Position numbers and translations under genes: made by a program. Below the pieces are notes generated by a model. The model searched no databases and had not been told where the DNA came from. It worked only from the letters and a program-made list of their open reading frames with translations. Source: Mesorhizobium sp. WSM3862 (GTDB lineage: Bacteria > Pseudomonadota > Alphaproteobacteria > Rhizobiales > Rhizobiaceae). From it: DNA of 36,325 bases. The stretch's first letter is position 1; every line of letters begins with the position of its first letter. Below are positions 31,235 through 36,325 of the stretch, in pieces. The DNA lies in NCBI RefSeq assembly GCF_002294985.1, contig NZ_NSGE01000017.1, positions 1 to 36,325 of the forward strand, in the 5' to 3' direction.

Positions 31235-32555
31235 GTTGGCCAGCCTTCTCCTCCATCGGCAGGGCCACCCCCACCAGCCGCTTGGACTCTTCACGCATCG
31301 CCGCCATGGCAGCCGCCTTGGCGCTCTCGGCCACAAGCACACAGTCATGGATGGGCAGCGCCACCACTCCCTGACCGATGAGCCTCAGGAGGACGGCTAC
31401 CAGGATGTTGCTCTCGGTGTTGGCAAGACTCGGCCCGATGTTGGTCCCAAGAAGGTGAGCGATGGCGGGATGCTTGGCTTCCACCGCCGCCGAAAGCATC
31501 TTGGCGGTCCACCCCGCAGGCAGCAATTCTCGCAGTTCCCCAGAGAGACGGCGCAAGGTCCCATCGCGGAAGAAGAGGGAGGCGGCGGCCTTCTTTACGG
31601 CGTCCCGGTGCTCCTCCAGTCCTGCCACCGCATACGGGTCTCCGGCCGGCAGGGTCGCCCCGATGTGGGCGTAAGCCAGATGGACGTACATCGCGCGATA
31701 GTCCAACTCCACCAGGCGCTCCGCACCGATAGTGAGGCCAGTCCGCCTCGCCCGTGGGAGGGACTGCCAGAAGCCTCCGAAGAGCCTCCCGTGGCCATCG
31801 AACGTGGCGGGCGCCTCCGCGCCGTTCACCAGGAAGACCCGGACGAGCTGGTCAGGCGGTTGGCGCTCGCCGTAGAGCCTTATGTCGGCCCCCGCCAGCG
31901 CATCGTTGACGGTCCGCATTTCGGCTCGCAGCCGGAGGGTCTCGCCGGTGTCCGCGTAGTCCACCAGTATCTTCGGCCTGTTCCTCCCGACGACCGCCTT
32001 GAGGATGACTGTCTCTCCACCCGGAGCGCAGCTGATGTCCTCCAGTGATGCGCCGGCCTGGGTCAGCATGGAGCGCAGCCGTGCCGAGGGCTCGACGGTT
32101 GTCCGCAGATGCTTGAAGACCGCCGCGTGGTAAAGCGCCAGCCCGTCCTCAGCCAGCGACTTGAGGGTGTCGATGAGAGGGCCGCGCGGCAAGTCCTTGC
32201 GGTCGTAGCGAGTGGCAGCCTTCTTGTCGGCCTGGACGGCAAGGCGAGTCCCTGGCGGATGGCGGAGGGCCACCAGTGCGAGGTTGGCCACAAGGTTCTG
32301 GACAATGGCAAGGCGGCGCTCGGCGGCGTCGCTCCTTGGCTTTCGGTTTGGGTTGCGGGCGGAGGCGGCCTCAAGCTTGGCGTGGAGGGAGGCCGCCAGG
32401 TCGGCCAAGCGGGATGGCTCCCGGATAGTCAGCCAAGGGTCGTGCATGAGGGTGGGCGTTAGAGGAGGTACAGTGCCCTCCCCCAAGCCTTCTCCGCCTA
32501 GAAGGACCAGTGGTGCGTCGTGCTCCTGGTCCGATCTCTCGTCAAAGTGCGTCAC
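31212..32555 (-). CDS. Standalone family-A DNA-polymerase-like palm protein
   Basis: Codes for 447 residues from a GTG at 32555 that overlaps the preceding stop (GTGA); ATG at residue 37 is an alternative. Residues 255-410 carry the family-A polymerase order. Motif A-like: L-V-E-L-D285-Y-R-A-M-Y. O-helix-like: R317-D-A-V-K321-K-A-A-A-S-L-F-F. Then N-T-E-S-N-I-L, and motif C-like P-I-H403-D404-C-V-L-V. No exonuclease or thumb domain of normal Pol I is seen and the protein is about half the length. The N-terminal 250 residues are unassigned. It may be a phage or plasmid polymerase or primase-polymerase. Assignment is by motif reading only. Confidence 0.6.
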   Translation of the reverse strand: MTHFDERSDQEHDAPLVLLGGEGLGEGTVPPLTPTLMHDPWLTIREPSRLADLAASLHAKLEAASARNPNRKPRSDAAERRLAIVQNLVANLALVALRHPPGTRLAVQADKKAATRYDRKDLPRGPLIDTLKSLAEDGLALYHAAVFKHLRTTVEPSARLRSMLTQAGASLEDISCAPGGETVILKAVVGRNRPKILVDYADTGETLRLRAEMRTVNDALAGADIRLYGERQPPDQLVRVFLVNGAEAPATFDGHGRLFGGFWQSLPRARRTGLTIGAERLVELDYRAMYVHLAYAHIGATLPAGDPYAVAGLEEHRDAVKKAAASLFFRDGTLRRLSGELRELLPAGWTAKMLSAAVEAKHPAIAHLLGTNIGPSLANTESNILVAVLLRLIGQGVVALPIHDCVLVAESAKAAAMAAMREESKRLVGVALPMEEKAGQQVAAIGK

Positions 32556-33244
32556 CGCTCGTGCCTCCCCGCCGCCTCCACCACCTCGCGCACCGCCTCC
32601 GAGTCCGCGACGATCCCGGCAATATCCTCGATGGTCTGCCCGAGGAGCCGCATGAAGGCTCCCTCCGCGCGGGGGTAACGAGAGAAGGTTCCATAGAGGG
32701 CGGAGCGGACATGGGTCCCTGAGGCAAGCCGATGGGCCATCTTGGCGATCTGGACATACTGGAACTCAGGGTTGGCCCTCGGCCCGAGAGCTGACTGGGT
32801 GGCCTTCACGGTGAGGGTGATCAGGAGGAGCTGTTCCCCCGACTTCCCGGCCTCATGGAGCCGCGCCAAGGCGTTCCGCACTTTCTCCTCGGTGCCGGCC
32901 CATCGAGCGTCCTGAGCACTTCGGGCAGTCCCGCTTCCGGCCAGGAGGCCATTGAGGGCAGCGACTACCTGGGCCAAGTTGAGGTCGCCCTGGTGCGCCT
33001 TGAGCCACCGCCGAGCCGCCGCCTGGAACGGCCCCAGCTCTGCCATCGTGTAGCTCCTCCGCCAGTGGGTCCCGTGGCGGCGTCGGAACTCGACATGTCG
33101 CTTGCACAGGGTCTCCGAGAGTCCGTTCCTGGCGGAGCGCTGGGTGAGATTCTTGCAGCCTGGGGCGGCGCAGCGGCGCGGCGAGAGGTCGGACGGCGCG
33201 GCGGCGCGATGTTCGATGTCGTGAGGAGACCCGCCGCTATCCAC
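32552..33244 (-). CDS. Zinc-finger protein of unknown function in the polymerase-like operon
   Basis: Codes for 230 residues from a GTG at 33244, inside the upstream gene (8-base overlap). A probable zinc site is C25-x4-C30-x16-C47-x2-H50 (A-P-G-C-K-N-L-T-Q-R...T-L-C-K-R-H-V), followed by a strongly basic stretch (E-F-R-R-R-H-G-T-H-W-R-R). The remainder is helical. Nucleic-acid binding is likely from composition. The 4-base overlap with the polymerase-like gene indicates translational coupling and probably a joint function. Confidence 0.7.
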   Translation of the reverse strand: MDSGGSPHDIEHRAAAPSDLSPRRCAAPGCKNLTQRSARNGLSETLCKRHVEFRRRHGTHWRRSYTMAELGPFQAAARRWLKAHQGDLNLAQVVAALNGLLAGSGTARSAQDARWAGTEEKVRNALARLHEAGKSGEQLLLITLTVKATQSALGPRANPEFQYVQIAKMAHRLASGTHVRSALYGTFSRYPRAEGAFMRLLGQTIEDIAGIVADSEAVREVVEAAGRHER

Positions 33245-33854
33245 GGGAAGCCTCCAAGCGGCTCACCAGGCCATCCGGGTCGGGGTCTGCATCCGTCGCC
33301 GCAATGAAGTTGAGAGGATCGCGGTGTTGGGCGGCGAGGGTCGAGATTACGGGGCGCAAACCGAGGGCGACACGGAGGCCGGACTTGGCTTCCTGAGCCG
33401 CAACGTGATACCCCTCTGGCTCGTCCACCCGCGCCTTGAACGGCACCAGTTCCCACTCTCCCCGATCCCGTGCCTCCTGAATGGGCTTTAGGAGCCCAAA
33501 GCCCTCGAACGGGGTCTTACCATCCGCCTTGAAGCCTTGGCTGGCGGAGACGTGGCGGAGCTGATCTGCTAGCCCCTTGGAGTAAATGCGGAGCCTGGCG
33601 TCTCCGTGCCGACGCTCCAGGAGCCGCAGCACAGCGTAGGACCTGAGGATATCGTCGCTCTTTGCGCAGCAGGCACCCCAGAAGCGCAGCACGTCGCCCT
33701 GGCCCCAGAGGACGACCCCGTAGGACCCGGCCCATTGTGGCGGTGCAAAGGAAGCTGCTTCCGGTCGAGGCCCCCGGTCTATCTCGATGATCGCACGGAG
33801 GGTACTCGGGTCATTTATCTCGTCGCGGTCGAATGGAATATCTATGACAGGCAC
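33237..33854 (-). CDS. Unknown protein, possibly RNase-H-like fold, first of the coupled trio
   Basis: Codes for 205 residues from a GTG at 33854 with AAGGAGA upstream. Residues 22-160 can be threaded on an RNase-H-like order: E-I-D26-R-G, A-G-S-Y-G-V-V-L-W, Y-A-V-L-R-L-L-E, L-R-I-Y-S-K-G, then G-Y-H150-V-A-A-Q-E-A-K. Of the catalytic carboxylates only D26 seems kept, so activity would be lost or the threading is wrong. A clear domain is otherwise lacking. It starts 79 bp after the virion-type gene. Confidence 0.55.
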   Translation of the reverse strand: MPVIDIPFDRDEINDPSTLRAIIEIDRGPRPEAASFAPPQWAGSYGVVLWGQGDVLRFWGACCAKSDDILRSYAVLRLLERRHGDARLRIYSKGLADQLRHVSASQGFKADGKTPFEGFGLLKPIQEARDRGEWELVPFKARVDEPEGYHVAAQEAKSGLRVALGLRPVISTLAAQHRDPLNFIAATDADPDPDGLVSRLEASRG

Positions 33855-33933
33855 TGGGCTGTCTCCTTCTTGAATTGGCGGGCCAGCAGCCCCCGGTGGA
33901 GGACGCAGAGGCTTGCCGGCCCGATGGGTGGGA

Positions 33934-36243
33934 CTAGGACTTCAGGGCGAAGTGCGGGAGGTCCTTGAACCGCCTCCAGTCAGCCCCGATGTCGAGCTTG
34001 ACGCCTGCCTCCTTGGCGGCCTGCTTCATGGCCTTGACGACCTGGGCCTGGAGCTTGGGCTCGAAGACCACCGCGCCGTCCTTGTCGAGCGGCCAGAGGT
34101 CCACGGCGTCCCCATGAAGGTGGTCAGACTCCTCGGTCTTCGACCAGCCCCACTTGACGGCATCCTTCTGGGCCTGAGCGTCGCGGACGCCGGACCCGAT
34201 GACGAACTTGACGCCGCCGATCTCCTGGGCTCGCTTGATGACGGACTGGAGGTTCGGCTTGAGCTTCGCCAGGTTGGCCTCGTGGTTCGCCACCGGATCG
34301 GAATTCCACCTCATGAACTTGGCGATCTGGTCCTCACCCTGGCTGTCCTGACGCGGTATCTTGGAGTAGGCCTTCGGGACGGACCCGAGGGCTTCTGCCA
34401 CGCCGGCTGACGGGTCTAGGGACGCCACCTGGACGCCCTTCCCGCCCTTCACCTGGCCGAGGGCCGTGAGGACGCCACCAGGGCTGACCGCCGCTCGCTG
34501 GCCGTTGTAGGCACCGCGACCGGAAGGGGTAGGCAGGGAGGCCCACTCCTTGGCCAGCTCATTCATGAACGCCGCGTCCGACATCTGGCCGGACTGCCAC
34601 CGGGACAGGCCTCGCTTCTCCAGGAGGGCCATGCCCAGCCGGTCTTGCATCCGCCTGTCGAACACCTCATCGCCGGAGAGCCCCAGGTCACGCCGGAGGT
34701 CCCGAAGGGTCGTCCGGATGATCTGGTAGCGGCCCACCGCCGAGGAGTTCCACTTGTTGTCCGGGTGGGAGAGCATCCGGGTCTGGAGCTGGTCGATCTG
34801 GTCGAGCGTCATGCTCTCCAGGTTGACCTTGCCCCCGGTGAATGCGCCGTATCCCAGGGTCTCGTTATAGCCCTCCCCCTTGTCGGTACCCTCGGTGTGC
34901 CCGATGAGGTTGAGGAGAGGCGCCACCGGAGTATTGCCGGCGGAGGATCTTCCATCCTCGAGCATGGGAGGGTTCTGAAGGAGGTTAGTCAGTCGGGTCC
35001 GAGTCTCCTCTGGGAGGGAACCGCGGTCGTCTGGAGCCCGGGGCTGCTCCTGAGAGCCACCCCCGAAGCCCAGGAAGGAGCCGATACCCCGGAAGATGGA
35101 GCCGATGGTGCCGAAGCCACTGGGGGCTCCCGCCTCATCAAGCGTTGGGTCCGCCGTCTGGGGAGCTGCCTCGGGTTGGGTCGGAGCGGGAGCCGGTGCG
35201 GCGTCGTTCTGTTCCTCCTCCAGGAGCATGTCATGCGCCGCCTGGGGCGTGATGCCGTACTTGCGGGCCAGCTCGTTCGCAGCGTCCGCTCGCGGGCCAG
35301 GAGGCAGGGGCGTAGAGGCATCGCTTGGCGTTTCGGCCGCTGGCGGCTGCTCAACGCGCTGCTGCTCGCTGGCGGGGCTGCTAGGGGCCTCTGCTGGGCT
35401 TTGCGGCTGCTCTGCCGGCTGCGGCTTCTCGCCTGGCTGCGGATAGGTGCCCTGCTGCTTGCTGTCGGGCGTTGCAACGATGCGGTCGCGGACAGTCTTG
35501 CCAATGTCCATGGCCGCCTTCTCGCGCTCCAGGACGCCGGCATTGGGGTTCTCCTGGGACCACTTGAGGAGCTGGGTGCGGTAGTCGAAGAGCGCCCTCG
35601 CCCCATCGTCGGTGAGACCTCGGACCTGATCCAGGTAATCCATATCGCCTTGGCCCGTGGCGTTGGTGATCAGCTTCACCGTGTCCCTGTAGGCTGGCGA
35701 CTGAAGGATGCCGTCCGACTGGGTGGCCTTCTCCACGGCGCTTACCCGGTCCAGCGCTTTGGTGAACGTCTCAGGGTCCTTTATGACCCCCTTCTTGCGC
35801 ATCTCCAGCACGTAGGCCGCGCCCGCCCCGCCATCGACCCGCGCGTAGACCTCCAGGAGCGCATCCGGGTCCTCGGCGGTGCCGTCACCAGCCAAGTTGC
35901 GGCGATATCCTGGGAGCTTCGAGCGGAACTCGGGGTCGCGCTTGCTGATCTCCTTCAGGGTGTCTTCCGGTATCTGGTAGTTCGGGTCCTTGTCGATCTT
36001 GGTGAGTTCCCCGGCGACCAGCGAGTTGTGCCGCGCCTTGTCTTCCTTCTCAGCCTGGACCGCGAGGGTGGTTGCAGCGGAGGCCATCTTGGAGGCGATG
36101 TGCTCGCGGGCTGCGTAGACCTTCTTGCTGACCTCCACGTCCGACGACATCGCGTGTTCCTTGCCGGGGAGCTTTCGGTCCAGGAGCGTGAGGAGGTCCT
36201 CGTTGCTGGTCTGCTCGGCTTGGAGGATGATGCTGTCCACCAT
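33934..36243 (-). CDS. Phage virion-type protein with lambda-R-like muramidase and M15 peptidase domains
   Basis: Codes for 769 residues from ATG 36243; ATG 36279 in frame would overlap the gene upstream. A helical N-terminal ~250 residues and a Pro/Gln/Ala-rich linker (~258-370) come first. A GH104-type muramidase like lambda R follows: E451 in H-T-E-G-T-D, A-V-G-R-Y-Q at ~502-507, W-A-S-L-P at 567-571. The C-terminus is an M15 (VanY/endolysin-type) zinc peptidase: S-G-V-R-D, S706-D-H708-L-H-G-D-A-V-D715, and L-P-H764-F. Two wall-cutting activities on one large helical carrier suggest an injected or tail-associated lysin of a phage. Confidence 0.8.
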   Translation of the reverse strand: MVDSIILQAEQTSNEDLLTLLDRKLPGKEHAMSSDVEVSKKVYAAREHIASKMASAATTLAVQAEKEDKARHNSLVAGELTKIDKDPNYQIPEDTLKEISKRDPEFRSKLPGYRRNLAGDGTAEDPDALLEVYARVDGGAGAAYVLEMRKKGVIKDPETFTKALDRVSAVEKATQSDGILQSPAYRDTVKLITNATGQGDMDYLDQVRGLTDDGARALFDYRTQLLKWSQENPNAGVLEREKAAMDIGKTVRDRIVATPDSKQQGTYPQPGEKPQPAEQPQSPAEAPSSPASEQQRVEQPPAAETPSDASTPLPPGPRADAANELARKYGITPQAAHDMLLEEEQNDAAPAPAPTQPEAAPQTADPTLDEAGAPSGFGTIGSIFRGIGSFLGFGGGSQEQPRAPDDRGSLPEETRTRLTNLLQNPPMLEDGRSSAGNTPVAPLLNLIGHTEGTDKGEGYNETLGYGAFTGGKVNLESMTLDQIDQLQTRMLSHPDNKWNSSAVGRYQIIRTTLRDLRRDLGLSGDEVFDRRMQDRLGMALLEKRGLSRWQSGQMSDAAFMNELAKEWASLPTPSGRGAYNGQRAAVSPGGVLTALGQVKGGKGVQVASLDPSAGVAEALGSVPKAYSKIPRQDSQGEDQIAKFMRWNSDPVANHEANLAKLKPNLQSVIKRAQEIGGVKFVIGSGVRDAQAQKDAVKWGWSKTEESDHLHGDAVDLWPLDKDGAVVFEPKLQAQVVKAMKQAAKEAGVKLDIGADWRRFKDLPHFALKS

Positions 36244-36253
36244 GAAGCCAGGG

Positions 36254-36325
36254 CTATCGCATATGAGTAAAGAGTTCATAGAAGAAGTCTTTGCTCCAAT
36301 TGGCCCTGCGCATCTTGCTGGCGAT
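36254..36325 (-). CDS. C-terminal end of an upstream gene, cut by the window edge
   Basis: The minus-strand frame is open from the window edge to a TAG at 36254-36256, giving 23 residues ending N-W-S-K-D-F-F-Y-E-L-F-T-H-M-R. The composition is protein-like. It would end 10 bases before the virion-type gene start. Too short for any function call. Confidence 0.4.
   Translation of the reverse strand: MASKMRRANWSKDFFYELFTHMR

Noticed and set aside
32444..32510. The N-terminal G-G-E-G-L-G-E-G...P-L-T-P-T-L stretch of the polymerase-like protein as a real domain
   Set aside because: It looks like a translated intergenic palindromic repeat of the kind common in rhizobia; it may mean that the ATG at residue 37 is the true start, but the GTGA overlap favours the longer form. 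Left undecided.
34645..36270. 541-codon plus-strand frame opposite the virion-type gene
   Set aside because: The minus-strand frame carries two enzyme domains with catalytic residues; the plus-strand product is a compositional shadow.
23558..36325. Call of a complete prophage or integrative element
   Set aside because: No integrase, attachment-site pair, terminase or portal gene is visible; only the last 2-5 kb is phage-like.

Overview
The window looks like the chromosome of a Hyphomicrobiales alphaproteobacterium, most probably Mesorhizobium or a close relative. The grounds are the high GC content, a divergent tad/cpa pilus locus of alphaproteobacterial type, a succinate-semialdehyde dehydrogenase and several small protein families common in rhizobia. 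The genus is an inference from protein character, not from a search.

Layout. (1) 1-2487: the 3' end of a giant type I-secreted adhesin with RTX repeats, then a small secreted protein and a lipoprotein of the penicillin-binding-protein-activator/Leu-Ile-Val-binding type. (2) 4.3-6.6 kb: a small disturbed island. The last 45 bp of the lipoprotein gene occur a second time 237 bp downstream. An acyltransferase-3 gene and an ICMT-like methyltransferase gene follow on the minus strand, and a three-unit 23-bp tandem repeat ends the island. (3) 6.55-19.6 kb: a complete tad/flp pilus locus. On the minus strand lie the motor ATPase CpaF/TadA, platform proteins TadB and TadC, TadD and prepilin peptidase CpaA. 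On the plus strand lie the 59-residue Flp pilin, CpaB, secretin CpaC, a miniature CpaD-like lipoprotein, TadG, two TadE-like pseudopilins and TadZ/CpaE. An L,D-transpeptidase and a membrane coiled-coil protein are attached by overlapping or near-overlapping genes. The two arms diverge from a 492-bp region rich in inverted repeats. (4) 19.6-23.6 kb: single genes: a membrane protein, a degenerate SNase-like protein, a degenerate GGDEF protein and gabD.

(5) 23.6-36.3 kb: an accessory region. It starts with a 528-bp gene-free stretch containing two adjacent imperfect hairpins. Next come a membrane-anchored thermonuclease, a trio of small membrane proteins and a zinc-ribbon protein. A tight five-gene minus-strand operon joins three exported proteins (ClpP-like/SH3/SPOR-like, KTSC-like, Rap1a/Tai-like) to a SRAP protein and an HNH-type protein; a second HNH protein is divergent from it. 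The last 5 kb is phage-like: a large virion-type protein with lambda-R-type muramidase and M15 peptidase domains, followed by an overlapping trio ending in a standalone protein with family-A DNA-polymerase-like motifs.

The strongest candidates for something undescribed are that polymerase-like trio, the exported-protein/SRAP/HNH operon with its divergent HNH partner, and the duplicated gene end at 4.3-4.6 kb. No integrase, transposase, tRNA, rRNA or CRISPR array was seen.
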